A stretch of 64,000 bases of DNA from Litorivita sp040371945. GTDB lineage: Bacteria; Pseudomonadota; Alphaproteobacteria; Rhodobacterales; Rhodobacteraceae. The notes under the pieces are model-generated. The model had not been told where the DNA came from. It made no database searches and worked only from the letters and a program-made list of their open reading frames with translations. Positions 44,189 through 51,973 of the stretch are shown here, one piece after another. Within the stretch, counting starts at the first letter, position 1. Each line of letters begins with the position of its first letter. The stretch spans positions 248,001-312,000 of the forward strand of contig NZ_BAABWS010000001.1 in the NCBI RefSeq assembly GCF_040371945.1. Reading direction: 5' to 3'. The position numbers were made by a program, and so were the translations under genes.

Positions 44189-45406
44189 ATGCCAAGCCCC
44201 CTAGCCCCCTCGCGCCCGCCTCCTTGCGCGGCCCTGATCGTCGCCGCCGGACGCGGCGCGCGGGCGGGCGGCGCGATGCCAAAACAATGGCAACCTCTGC
44301 ACGGCGCGCGGGTGATTGACCACACATTGGCGCGCTTTGAGGGCCATCAAGGCATCGACATGATCCAACTGGTTCTGCACCCCGATGATTTGACCCGCAT
44401 TGCCCCGCGCGAGGGCCTGTCGGTATGTGCCGGCGGGGCGACGCGCGCCGCCTCCGTGCGCTTGGGGCTGGAGGCTCTGGCCGCCCTACCCGACAGATCG
44501 CGCCCCAGCCGCGTATTGATCCATGATGTGGCCCGCCCCTGCGTGAGCGATCAGGTGATTTGCGAGGTCCTAGACGCGCTCGGGCACAGCCCCGCCGCCG
44601 CGCCCGCTCTGCCCGTCACCGACGCGCTTTGGCGCGGCGAAAACGGCGCCGTGACCGGCCTTGCCGACCGCACGGGTCTTTACCGCGCGCAAACGCCGCA
44701 AGGCTTTGATTTTGATACCATCCTCAAGGCACACCAAAACAGCGCAGGCGATGCGGCCGATGACGTCGAGATCGCCCGCGCCGCAGGCATTGCCGTGACC
44801 ATCACCCAAGGCAGCGACGACAATATCAAAATCACCCACCCCGAAGATTTCGCCCGCGCCGAAGCCATTTTGAGCCGCCGCGACCCCCAACCCGCAGGAG
44901 CCGCCATGACCGCCCCCCGCCCCTTTGATATCCGCCTTGGCAATGGCTATGACGTGCACCGCTTTATCGATGGGGATCACGTCATCCTTTGCGGTGTGCG
45001 CATCCCCCACACCCGCGCGCTCTTGGGCCATTCGGATGCGGATGTGGGCATGCATGCGGTGACCGATGCGATTTACGGCGCCTTGGCCATGGGCGACATC
45101 GGCCGCCATTTCCCGCCCTCCGATCCGCAATGGAAAGGCGCGGCGAGCGAGATTTTCTTGGCCCATGCCGGAAATTTGGCACGCGAAAAAGGGTTTGAGA
45201 TCAGCAATATAGACTGCACTCTTATTTGCGAGCGACCCAAAATCGGCCCCCATGCCGAGGCGATGCAAACCGAGTTGGCGCGGATTTTGCAAATCGACGC
45301 CGCGCGCATCTCGGTCAAAGCCACCACTTCCGAGCGGCTCGGCTTTACCGGCCGCGAAGAAGGTATCGCCTCCATCGCAACAGCAACATTGGTGACCCCG
45401 CAATGA
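44189..45406 (+). CDS. ispDF: Bifunctional IspD/IspF (MEP isoprenoid pathway)
   Basis: A 405-residue fusion of two MEP-pathway enzymes. The N-terminal IspD part (about 1-230) has ALIVAAGRGARAGGAMPKQW, a nucleotidyltransferase motif, then IHDVARPCVSDQV and RTGLYRAQTPQGFDF. The C-terminal IspF part (about 245-405) has RLGNGYDVHRFIDGDHVILCGVRIP with zinc-ligand Asp/His, LLGHSDADVGMHAVTDAIYGAL, GDIGRHFPPSDPQWKGA and KATTSERLGFTGREEGI. IspDF fusions are frequent in alphaproteobacteria. Its stop overlaps the start of pgpA by 4 bp. Confidence 0.97.
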   Translation: MPSPLAPSRPPPCAALIVAAGRGARAGGAMPKQWQPLHGARVIDHTLARFEGHQGIDMIQLVLHPDDLTRIAPREGLSVCAGGATRAASVRLGLEALAALPDRSRPSRVLIHDVARPCVSDQVICEVLDALGHSPAAAPALPVTDALWRGENGAVTGLADRTGLYRAQTPQGFDFDTILKAHQNSAGDAADDVEIARAAGIAVTITQGSDDNIKITHPEDFARAEAILSRRDPQPAGAAMTAPRPFDIRLGNGYDVHRFIDGDHVILCGVRIPHTRALLGHSDADVGMHAVTDAIYGALAMGDIGRHFPPSDPQWKGAASEIFLAHAGNLAREKGFEISNIDCTLICERPKIGPHAEAMQTELARILQIDAARISVKATTSERLGFTGREEGIASIATATLVTPQ

Positions 45407-45924
45407 CCGCCCCCCGCGCCCCCCATTCCACGCCTTTGAGCCACCTGATCGCCACCGCCGCTTTTGTCGGGCATCTGCGCCCCGCGCCCGGCACATGGGG
45501 ATCGCTGGCCGCGCTGCCCTTGGCTTGGGCCATTCACACGCTGAGCGGTTTTGGCGGATTGGTGGTTGCCACGGCCGTGGTCTTTGCCGCCGGATGGTGG
45601 GCCACGGCGCGCGAAACCCGCGGCGCGGCGGATCACGATCCCTCCGAAATCGTGGTGGACGAGGTGGTCGGCCAGTGGATCGCGCTTTTCACCATTTCCT
45701 ATGGCGCGCAATTCGCCGGTGTGGATATCCTCAAACTCTATCCAGGGTGGATCGCGGCGTTCTTGCTGTTCCGGCTGTTTGATATTACCAAATGGGGGCC
45801 GATCGGATGGGCCGACCGGCGCGGCGATGCGCTTGGCGTGATGCTCGACGATGTGATCGCAGGCGTATTTGCCGCGCTCGTCACCGCGGCTCTGGCCGCC
45901 ATTGCACATGGGGTATTGATCTGA
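45403..45924 (+). CDS. pgpA: Phosphatidylglycerophosphatase A
   Basis: A 173-residue membrane enzyme that removes the phosphate of phosphatidylglycerophosphate. Family strings: HLIATAAFVGHLRPAPGTWGSLAALPLA, DHDPSEIVVDEVVGQWIAL (catalytic acidic residues), FRLFDITKWGPIGWADR and GVMLDDVIAGVFAAL. The start was chosen at 45403 (ATGA overlap with ispDF). A longer frame exists upstream only as a shadow. It overlaps the next gene by one base (TGATG). Confidence 0.94.
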   Translation: MTAPRAPHSTPLSHLIATAAFVGHLRPAPGTWGSLAALPLAWAIHTLSGFGGLVVATAVVFAAGWWATARETRGAADHDPSEIVVDEVVGQWIALFTISYGAQFAGVDILKLYPGWIAAFLLFRLFDITKWGPIGWADRRGDALGVMLDDVIAGVFAALVTAALAAIAHGVLI

Positions 45925-46415
45925 TGATTGCTCAAGAGCTTGCCGCCCGCCTGTTGAAAGCCGCGACCGCCCGCGGCCAAAAAGTCGCCACGGCCGAAAG
46001 CTGCACCGGCGGTATGGTGGGCGCGGCAATCACCGATATAGCCGGATCCTCGGCCGTGTTTGACCGCGGGTTTTTGACCTATTCCAATGCTGCCAAACAA
46101 GAGATGCTCGGGGTTGAGGCCGCCACGCTGGAGGCCCATGGCGCGGTCTCCGAAGAGGCGGCGCGCGAGATGGCGGCGGGGGCTTTGGCGCGTTCCAAAG
46201 CCGATCTTGCCGTGGCGATCACTGGCATCGCCGGACCGGGCGGCAGCGAACATAAACCCGAAGGGCGCGTGTGCTTTGCGCTGGCCCAAACCGGCGCACC
46301 AACCCACAGCGAGACAACCGATTTCGGCCCGCTTGGCCGCCATGAGGTGCGACAGTTCTCGGTGCAAAATGCGCTAATGCTCTTGATCGAAGCGCTCGAA
46401 ACAGGCGAGCCATAG
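45924..46415 (+). CDS. pncC: CinA C-terminal domain protein (NMN amidohydrolase PncC)
   Basis: A 163-residue stand-alone CinA C-terminal domain. Motifs: KVATAESCTGGMVGAAITDIAGSS, FLTYSNAAKQEMLGV, EEAAREMAAGALARSKADLAVAITGIAGPGGSE (catalytic Ser/Thr/Gly region) and KPEGRVCFAL. PncC deamidates nicotinamide mononucleotide in NAD recycling. It lacks the N-terminal molybdopterin-like CinA domain, which is common. It is translationally coupled to pgpA. Confidence 0.93.
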   Translation: MIAQELAARLLKAATARGQKVATAESCTGGMVGAAITDIAGSSAVFDRGFLTYSNAAKQEMLGVEAATLEAHGAVSEEAAREMAAGALARSKADLAVAITGIAGPGGSEHKPEGRVCFALAQTGAPTHSETTDFGPLGRHEVRQFSVQNALMLLIEALETGEP

Positions 46416-46603
46416 GCATGACGGCCTCAAGTTTGCTCGGCGCGTAAATTGTAGGCAAGCGACCAAAATAAGCGCCCAACATTAAGGCAATTTGCAATTT
46501 GCTTAAATAAATAGCGCCCAATTCCCCGATTGCCCCTTTTCGCGCCGCCGCAAAAACGGTTTGAGCGCGCAAAACAAAATGACATCTACTATCGGAGGGA
46601 CAG
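46416..46603. promoter_or_regulatory. amt upstream region with direct repeats and palindrome
   Basis: The 188-bp gap has two copies of AGCGCCCAA (46471-46479 and 46513-46521), 42 bp apart, that is four helical turns. Between them is the near-palindrome TTAAGGCAATTTGCAATTTGC plus TTAA (about 46482-46506). Such spacing suggests cooperative binding of a regulator, with NtrC the obvious candidate for an ammonium transporter promoter. Binding is inferred. Confidence 0.4.
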
Positions 46604-47782
46604 ATGAACGCCGCAGATACCGCGTGGATTATGGTCGCAACAGCCCTTGTGCTGTTCATGACATTGCCAGGGCTTGCCCTGTTTTACGGCGGGCTGGTGC
46701 GCGCCCGCAACGTGCTCAGCGTCTTTATGCATTGCTATGCGATTGCCTGCTTGATGAGCGTGCTGTGGTTCGCCTTTGGCTATTCCATCGCCTTTGGTGA
46801 GGGCAATGCCTATTGGGGCGGGCTTGGCAAGATGTTCCTGAGCGGAATTGATGCCGATACGCTCTCGGGCAACCTGCCCGAAGTGCTGTTCTTTGCCTTC
46901 CAGATGACCTTTGCGATTATCACCCCCGCGCTCATCGTCGGTGCCTATGTCGAACGGATCGGTTTTGGCTTTGTGCTGCTGTTCTCGGCGCTTTGGATGC
47001 TTTTGTGCTATGCGCCCGTGACCCATTGGATTTGGGGCGGCGGATTTTTGGCCGATGGCGGTATTTTCGGCGAAACCGGCGTCAAGGATTTCGCCGGCGG
47101 CATCGTGGTCCACGAAACCGCGGGTCTGGCGGCGCTGCTGATCGCCGTCTGCCTTGGCCCGCGCCGCGACCACTCCAAACCGCCCCATTCGCCCGGCTTT
47201 GTGATGATCGGCGCGGCGATGCTTTGGGTCGGCTGGTTCGGCTTTAACGGCGGCTCGCAATTGGCCGCAGACGGCGGCGCGGCGATGGCCATCACCGTCA
47301 CGCATATTTCGGCGGCCACGGCCTCGCTGACTTGGGCGATCTGGGAAAAGATCAAATTCGGCAAAGCCTCGCTCGTGGGCCTCGTGACCGGCACCATTGC
47401 GGGCCTTGCCTCGATCACCCCCGCATCGGGTTATGTCGGCCCTGTTGAAGCCTTGATCATCGGCGCCGTCGCGGGCGTCTTGTGCCAAGAGGCGGTAAAC
47501 CTGATCCGCAACAAGCTCAAGATCGACGACACATTGGACGTCTTTGCGGTCCACGGCGTTGGCGGTATCTTTGGCACCATCATGATTGCCGCCTTCGGCA
47601 TCGGCTCTTGGGCGGCGCAGCTTGGCGCATTGGCCATCGTCGGCGCCTTCACCATTGTCGTGACCTATGTCTTGATCAAACTGGTCGGTCTGGTCACCCC
47701 CCTGCGCGTCGATGCAGAGACCGAAACCTCCGGCCTCGACCTCATCGTGCATGGCGAACGCGCCTACGATCACGCCTCGTAA
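46604..47782 (+). CDS. amt: Ammonium transporter
   Basis: A 392-residue 11-TM Amt/Mep channel. Diagnostic strings: LFMTLPGLALFYGGLVRARNVLSV, FQMTFAIITPALIVGAYVERI, DFAGGIVVHETAGLAALLIAV (first pore His), FNGGSQLAADGGAAMAI and FAVHGVGGIFGTIM (second pore His). It conducts ammonia/ammonium and is normally gated by GlnK. No glnK (PII) gene is next to it, which is unusual. The strong Shine-Dalgarno sequence GGAGGG precedes the ATG. A terminator follows. Confidence 0.95.
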   Translation: MNAADTAWIMVATALVLFMTLPGLALFYGGLVRARNVLSVFMHCYAIACLMSVLWFAFGYSIAFGEGNAYWGGLGKMFLSGIDADTLSGNLPEVLFFAFQMTFAIITPALIVGAYVERIGFGFVLLFSALWMLLCYAPVTHWIWGGGFLADGGIFGETGVKDFAGGIVVHETAGLAALLIAVCLGPRRDHSKPPHSPGFVMIGAAMLWVGWFGFNGGSQLAADGGAAMAITVTHISAATASLTWAIWEKIKFGKASLVGLVTGTIAGLASITPASGYVGPVEALIIGAVAGVLCQEAVNLIRNKLKIDDTLDVFAVHGVGGIFGTIMIAAFGIGSWAAQLGALAIVGAFTIVVTYVLIKLVGLVTPLRVDAETETSGLDLIVHGERAYDHAS

Positions 47783-47801
47783 GGGCCTCGGCATAAACGA
47801 C

Positions 47802-47835
47802 AAAAGGCCCTCGCAGCGATGCGGGGGCCTTTTTC
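47802..47835 (+). terminator. Rho-independent terminator after amt
   Basis: AAAAGGCCCTCGCA pairs with TGCGGGGGCCTTTTT around a short loop, ending in TTTTTC. It is placed 19 bp after the amt stop. Confidence 0.85.
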
Positions 47836-47890
47836 GTTCGGGGCTGCGCGCCTGCGGCAGCCTGCGCCACCGAGCGCGGGAAAACCGGCG

Positions 47891-48349
47891 TTACGCGCTG
47901 CCGTAAAGCGCCGCCGCACGGCGTTCAAAGGCCCGCACGATCCGTTGCATTGCCTCGTTGAACACCACACCAATGATCCCTTGCAAAATCGCATTCTTGA
48001 ACTCGAAATCGACGAAAAACGTCACATCGCAGCCACCACCTGTATCGGCAAAGGCCCAATTGGATTTCATATATTTGAACGGCCCGTCGAGATATTCGGT
48101 ATCGACCTTTTTCTGCTCGGGATAAAGCACCACGCGGCTGCCGAAGCGTTCACGGAAGACCTTGAAGGAGATTACCAAATCCGCCTCCATCACCTCGGCG
48201 GCAGGGTTTTCGGCCAAAGGCGCGCGCGAGCGGATGCGCGCGGCGGCGCACCACGGCAAAAACTGCGGATAGGCCCCGACATCGGCCACCAGATCATACA
48301 TCTGCTGGGCGCTATAGGGCAAAAAACGGGTCTCGGAATGGGTCGGCAT
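47891..48349 (-). CDS. COQ10/RatA-like START-domain protein
   Basis: A 152-residue SRPBCC (START-like) protein. It begins MPTHSETRFLPYSAQQMYDLVADVGAYPQFLPWC, followed by a beta-rich ligand pocket (VMEADLVISFKVFRERFGSRVVLYPEQ, EYLDGPFKYMKSNWAF) and a long C-terminal helix (FNEAMQRIVRAFERRAAALYG). The family is Coq10, which binds coenzyme Q, and bacterial RatA, named from a ribosome-association phenotype. ATG 48349 is chosen by homology. The open frame extends upstream to 48421. It is near lipA in many alphaproteobacteria, and the two are separated here by hpt and a small gene. Confidence 0.9.
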   Translation of the reverse strand: MPTHSETRFLPYSAQQMYDLVADVGAYPQFLPWCAAARIRSRAPLAENPAAEVMEADLVISFKVFRERFGSRVVLYPEQKKVDTEYLDGPFKYMKSNWAFADTGGGCDVTFFVDFEFKNAILQGIIGVVFNEAMQRIVRAFERRAAALYGSA

Positions 48350-48419
48350 ATCTTTGGGTTTTCGCGTGACTTGGGCCTCCCATGTCGTAGAATAGGCACG
48401 GAAATTCAAGGGGAAAGAC

Positions 48420-48980
48420 ATGCCAACGCGACCCTATGTCATAGATCAGATGATCTCGGCCAAAGCCATTGCCGCGCGGATCGAGGCCCTGTGCCGCGAG
48501 ATAGAGGCCGAATTTGGCGGCACGCGAAAACTGGTCGTTGTCGGGCTTTTGCGCGGCTCATTTGTCTTTATCGCCGATCTGGTGCGCGAATTGCACCTGC
48601 CGGTCGAGGTCGATTTCCTTGAGGCCTCCTCTTATGGCAACGAGATGAAATCAAGCAGAGAAGTGCGCATTCTCAAAGACTTGCGCGGCGAAATCGCCGA
48701 TCGCGATGTCTTGGTCGTCGAGGACATCATCGACACCGGCCACACGATGACCCATGTCACCCATCTGCTTGAAAGCCGCCACCCCGCGCGGCTCAAAACC
48801 ATCGCGCTGTTGGACAAACCCAGCCGCCGCGAGGTGCCCTTCAAGGCCGATTGGACCGGATTTGAAATCCCTGACGAGTTTGTCGTCGGTTACGGCATCG
48901 ATTTTGCACAGCGCAACCGCAACCTGCCCTATATCGGAAAAGTGCGGTTTGTGGATGAAGACAGCGGCGCAAATGACTGA
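48420..48980 (+). CDS. hpt: Hypoxanthine phosphoribosyltransferase
   Basis: A 186-residue purine salvage enzyme that makes IMP or GMP from the base and PRPP. The PRPP loop VLVVEDIIDTGHTMTHV is at about residues 99-115 and the family-typical VVVGLLRGSFVFIADLVREL is at about 38-57. EASSYGN and DEFVVGYGIDFAQRNRNLPYIG follow. GGGAAAG precedes the ATG. It is divergent from the COQ10-like gene and is followed by a small membrane protein gene. Confidence 0.94.
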   Translation: MPTRPYVIDQMISAKAIAARIEALCREIEAEFGGTRKLVVVGLLRGSFVFIADLVRELHLPVEVDFLEASSYGNEMKSSREVRILKDLRGEIADRDVLVVEDIIDTGHTMTHVTHLLESRHPARLKTIALLDKPSRREVPFKADWTGFEIPDEFVVGYGIDFAQRNRNLPYIGKVRFVDEDSGAND

Positions 48981-48992
48981 TAAGGCGACAGA

Positions 48993-49175
48993 ATGCTGAA
49001 CATTCGCCATCTGATGCGCATGGCCAAATGGGCGCGCCGCCCGCCGTCGATGCGGCAGGTGAAAATCGGCGCGGCGATTTTGGCGCTCTGTTTTGCCATT
49101 TTCGCGGTGGAGTATTTCATCGGCTGGCCGGAGGCGCTGACCATGGAGCGCGCCCCGAAATACAAGCCGAATTAA
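48993..49175 (+). CDS. Small single-TM membrane protein, unknown function
   Basis: A 60-residue protein, MLNIRHLMRMAKWARRPPSM then RQVKIGAAILALCFAIFAVEYFIGW and a polar tail MERAPKYKPN. A basic amphipathic N-terminus precedes one transmembrane helix at about residues 24-45. It lies 12 bp after hpt, so it is likely expressed with it, and its last 4 bp overlap the convergent lipA stop. I think it is conserved in the order, but no function is known to me. Confidence 0.7.
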   Translation: MLNIRHLMRMAKWARRPPSMRQVKIGAAILALCFAIFAVEYFIGWPEALTMERAPKYKPN

Positions 49176-50131
49176 GCTTTGCCCAGCTTTGCAAACCGCG
49201 CGTCGCGCAGTTTTGCAAAGTCGTCCCCCGCGTGATAGCTTGACCGCGTCAAAGGCGAGGCAGAGACCATCAAGAAGCCTTTGCCAAAGGCGGCTTTTTC
49301 ATAGGCGGCAAATTCATCGGGATGCACGAAACGGTCCACCGCATGGTGCTTCGGCGTCGGCTGCAAATATTGCCCGATGGTCAGGAAATCGATATCCGCC
49401 GCGCGCATGTCTTCCATCACCTGCATGACCGCTTGGCGGTCCTCGCCCAGCCCCACCATGATGCCCGATTTGGTGAACATCGTCGGGTCCAATTCCTTGA
49501 CCCGCTGCAGCAGACGCAGCGAATGGAAATAGCGCGCACCGGGGCGCACTTCAGGGTAAAGCCCTGGCACCGTTTCCAAATTATGGTTGAACACATCGGG
49601 GCGCGCCGCGACGACGACCTCCAAGGCCTCGGGACCGCAGCGGATGAAATCCGGCGTTAGAACCTCAATCGTGGTCTCGGGGCTGCGGTGGCGAATGGCG
49701 CGGATGGTTTGGGCAAAATGCTGCGCCCCGCCGTCCTCGATATCGTCGCGGTCCACCGAGGTCACAACAACGTGGTTGAGCCCCAATTTGGCGACCGCAT
49801 CGGCCACGCGGCCCGGCTCGAAGACATCAAGATCTTCGGGCGGCTTACCGGTGGCGATGTTGCAAAACGTGCAGGCGCGGGTGCAGACCTCGCCCATGAT
49901 CATCATCGTCGCATGGCCTTGGGACCAGCATTCGCCCGCATTGGGGCATCCCGCCTCTTCGCAAACCGTCACCAGCTTATGCTCGCGCATGATGTCGCGG
50001 GTTTGTTTATAGCCTTCCGACGTCGGCGCCTTGACCCTGATCCAATCAGGCTTGCGCGGCTGCGGATTGTCGGGGCGGCGCGCCTTTTCAGGGTGGCGCT
50101 GCTCGGGGATTTTCAGATCACGCGGCGACAT
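49172..50131 (-). CDS. lipA: Lipoyl synthase
   Basis: A 319-residue radical SAM enzyme that inserts two sulfur atoms into octanoyl groups. The auxiliary-cluster motif is CEEAGCPNAGECWS (CX4CX5C), the radical SAM motif is CTRACTFCNIATG (CX3CX2C), followed by ETVPGLYPEVRPGARYFHSL and MVGLGED. ATG 50131 is chosen because AAGGAG lies 9 bp upstream. A longer frame to 50209 has no site. The C-terminal FAKLRDARFAKLGKA contains two FAK codon triplets that create a TTTGCAAA doublet with 24-bp spacing (49188-49219). Confidence 0.97.
   Translation of the reverse strand: MSPRDLKIPEQRHPEKARRPDNPQPRKPDWIRVKAPTSEGYKQTRDIMREHKLVTVCEEAGCPNAGECWSQGHATMMIMGEVCTRACTFCNIATGKPPEDLDVFEPGRVADAVAKLGLNHVVVTSVDRDDIEDGGAQHFAQTIRAIRHRSPETTIEVLTPDFIRCGPEALEVVVAARPDVFNHNLETVPGLYPEVRPGARYFHSLRLLQRVKELDPTMFTKSGIMVGLGEDRQAVMQVMEDMRAADIDFLTIGQYLQPTPKHHAVDRFVHPDEFAAYEKAAFGKGFLMVSASPLTRSSYHAGDDFAKLRDARFAKLGKA
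49188..49219. repeat. TTTGCAAA doublet (24-bp period), copy C (inside lipA)
   Basis: Exact TTTGCAAA octamers start at 49188 and 49212, 24 bp apart, inside the last codons of lipA, where they code for FAK twice. Copy C may therefore be partly coincidental with the protein sequence. Confidence 0.4.
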
Positions 50132-50353
50132 GGGCTGCTCCTTACTGTTGCCATCCATATACGCCCGCTTTGGGTTGCTGTCCAATGAAGAGCCGCGCAT
50201 CTGGCGCATGGCAGCCCTTCCGCTGGCGCGGAGTTTCCTTTCAAATCGGCCTATTTACCATGCAATGCGCCGCGCCCTGCCCGCGCCGCACTCTGTCTGG
50301 CGGATTTTCTTCGCGATTGCAGCATTTAACGCTGCAGCTGCATTGAAGCCATG

Positions 50354-50370
50354 ATTAGAATCACTCTAAA
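50354..50370. promoter_or_regulatory. Candidate Irr-type iron control element upstream of peroxiredoxin
   Basis: ATTAGAATCACTCTAAA is an inverted repeat (TTAGA-N5-TCTAA) that matches the alphaproteobacterial iron control element, roughly TTTAGAA-N3-TTCTAAA, at 12 of 14 defined positions (consensus recalled from the literature, not checked). It ends 57 bp before the peroxiredoxin start codon. Confidence 0.45.
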
Positions 50371-50426
50371 CCAGCCGCGAGCTATTCTTGCCTGCTGCTG
50401 CGGGCGTTCATCAAGGAGCAGATATT

Positions 50427-50978
50427 ATGATTGCCGGAGCAAAACTTCCCGCCGTGACCTTCCACACCCGTGTGCGTGACGAATCCGTCGGCGGGCCGAA
50501 CCCGTTTCGTTGGCAGGACATGACCACCGCCGATTATTTCGCGGGCAAGCGCGTGATCCTCTTCTCGCTGCCTGGTGCGTTTACACCGACTTGCTCGACC
50601 TACCAACTGCCCGGTTTCGAAGATAATTTCGAGAAATTCCAAGAGATGGGCATCGATGAAATCTACTGCATGTCGGTCAACGACAGCTTTGTGATGAACA
50701 AATGGGCCGAGGCCCAAGGCATCAAGAATGTCAAAGTCATCCCTGACGGATCGGGCGAATTTACCCGCCGCGCTGGCATGTTGGTGCGCAAGGATAACCT
50801 CGGATTTGGCCTGCGCTCGTGGCGCTATGCCGCCGTCGTCAACGATGGCACCGTTGAGGCGTGGTTCGAAGAGCCGGGCCTGTGCGACAACCACGGCGAA
50901 GACCCCTACGGCGAAAGCTCGCCGGAGAACGTGATGAAATATCTGGAAAACAAAGGCGCGGCGGTCGCTGCCGAATAG
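50427..50978 (+). CDS. Peroxiredoxin (Prx5 family)
   Basis: A 183-residue thiol peroxidase. The peroxidatic Cys is C56 in SLPGAFTPTCSTYQLPG, the Prx5-type active-site signature. FGLRSWRYAAVVNDGTVEAWFEEPG matches the typical C-terminal part. It reduces H2O2 and alkyl hydroperoxides using glutaredoxin or thioredoxin. AAGGAG lies before ATG 50427, which decides the start over the longer frame from 50388. It is convergent with oxyR and near katA, so it belongs to a peroxide-stress locus. Confidence 0.94.
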   Translation: MIAGAKLPAVTFHTRVRDESVGGPNPFRWQDMTTADYFAGKRVILFSLPGAFTPTCSTYQLPGFEDNFEKFQEMGIDEIYCMSVNDSFVMNKWAEAQGIKNVKVIPDGSGEFTRRAGMLVRKDNLGFGLRSWRYAAVVNDGTVEAWFEEPGLCDNHGEDPYGESSPENVMKYLENKGAAVAAE

Positions 50979-50979
50979 T

Positions 50980-50995
50980 TGGACCGTTCGGTCTA
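50980..50995. repeat. TRGACCRNNYGGTCYA palindrome, site 11
   Basis: TGGACCGTTCGGTCTA, beginning one base after the peroxiredoxin stop codon. Confidence 0.85.
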
Positions 50996-51014
50996 GCCCC
51001 TAGATGGTGATGCG

Positions 51015-51047
51015 CCGCCCGCTACGATCCTCGTGGCGGGCGGTTTG
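51015..51047. terminator. Hairpin terminator between peroxiredoxin and oxyR
   Basis: CCGCCCGC pairs with GCGGGCGG (51015-51022 with 51036-51043), followed on the plus strand by TTTGC. It sits between two converging genes and may act on both. Confidence 0.6.
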
Positions 51048-51049
51048 CT

Positions 51050-51973
51050 CTAAAGGGTACTTCGGCACTTCGCCGTCAGCCCCTCACCGACCTGCGCCAA
51101 GAGCGCGCTCAATTCCGCAAACCAGACGTCCGATCCGCTGCCGCGCCTTCGGAACAGGGCGATTTTGCGCGACGGCTCTGGCGCAGAAAACCGCATCAAC
51201 TCCATTTTGGGTGCCGACAGGCATTCAGAGAGCGCCGCGATTTCCGGCATCAGCGTCAAACCAAAGCCCGCCTCGACCAAGCGCGACAATGTCGCCAAGG
51301 AGGAGGCGCCGGTGTTGATCTGCCCCGCGCCGCGCCCGCAGACCTCCAGCGCCTGATCGGTCAAGCAATGACCATCCTCTAGCAACATCAATTGCGACGG
51401 CTCCAAAGCCTTGGGGCGCAACGCTTCGGCCTTGGCACCCAAAGCCGCAAGTCGCGCCGCGGATCCCGCCAGCAAGAACCGGTCCTCAAAGAGCGGCGCG
51501 ACCTCGAGCGCCGCAACCTCGAGCGGCAAGGCCATGACCGCCGCGTCCAATGTGCCGTCCAAAAGCTGCGCGACCAAGCGTTCGGTCTTGCCCTCAAATA
51601 CCTTCACGTCCAGCGACAAATCATGCGCGCGAAGCCGCGCCAAGGCCTCGGGCAACAGATATGGCGCGACGGTCGGAATCACCCCTAGGCGCAATTCGCC
51701 CGACAATCCCCCGCGCCAGCGCGCCATCTGGACCAATCGGTCTACTTCCTCCAAGGTTTTTTCTGCTTGGCTCAAAATCTGCCGCCCGAAGGGTGTTAGC
51801 ACCACGTCACGCGCGTGGCGCTCGACCAAAGCCGCGCCCAATTGCGCCTCCAGATCACGGATTTGCACCGAAAGCGCGGGCTGCGAGACATGCACCGCCT
51901 GCGCCGCGCGGCCAAAATTTCTCTCGGCCGCCAAGGCCTTAAAGTAGGTGAGTTGGCGCAATGTGATATTCAT
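51050..51973 (-). CDS. oxyR: Hydrogen peroxide-responsive regulator OxyR
   Basis: A 307-residue LysR-family regulator. The HTH is at residues 2-60 (ITLRQLTYFKALAAERNFGRAAQAVHVSQPALSVQIRDLE). The redox pair is C203 and C212 in EDGHCLTDQALEVCGRG, with the same nine-residue step as C199/C208 of E. coli OxyR. It senses H2O2 through disulfide formation. ATG 51973 is chosen; an in-frame TTG two codons upstream is less likely. It is divergent from katA, the expected target. A palindromic repeat inside the gene (51729-51744) codes VDRLVQ. Confidence 0.95.
   Translation of the reverse strand: MNITLRQLTYFKALAAERNFGRAAQAVHVSQPALSVQIRDLEAQLGAALVERHARDVVLTPFGRQILSQAEKTLEEVDRLVQMARWRGGLSGELRLGVIPTVAPYLLPEALARLRAHDLSLDVKVFEGKTERLVAQLLDGTLDAAVMALPLEVAALEVAPLFEDRFLLAGSAARLAALGAKAEALRPKALEPSQLMLLEDGHCLTDQALEVCGRGAGQINTGASSLATLSRLVEAGFGLTLMPEIAALSECLSAPKMELMRFSAPEPSRKIALFRRRGSGSDVWFAELSALLAQVGEGLTAKCRSTL
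51729..51744. repeat. TRGACCRNNYGGTCYA palindrome, site 12 (inside oxyR)
   Basis: TGGACCAATCGGTCTA. On the minus strand it reads GTA GAC CGA TTG GTC CAG (VDRLVQ), the same peptide and frame as the copy inside ntrY. Confidence 0.85.
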
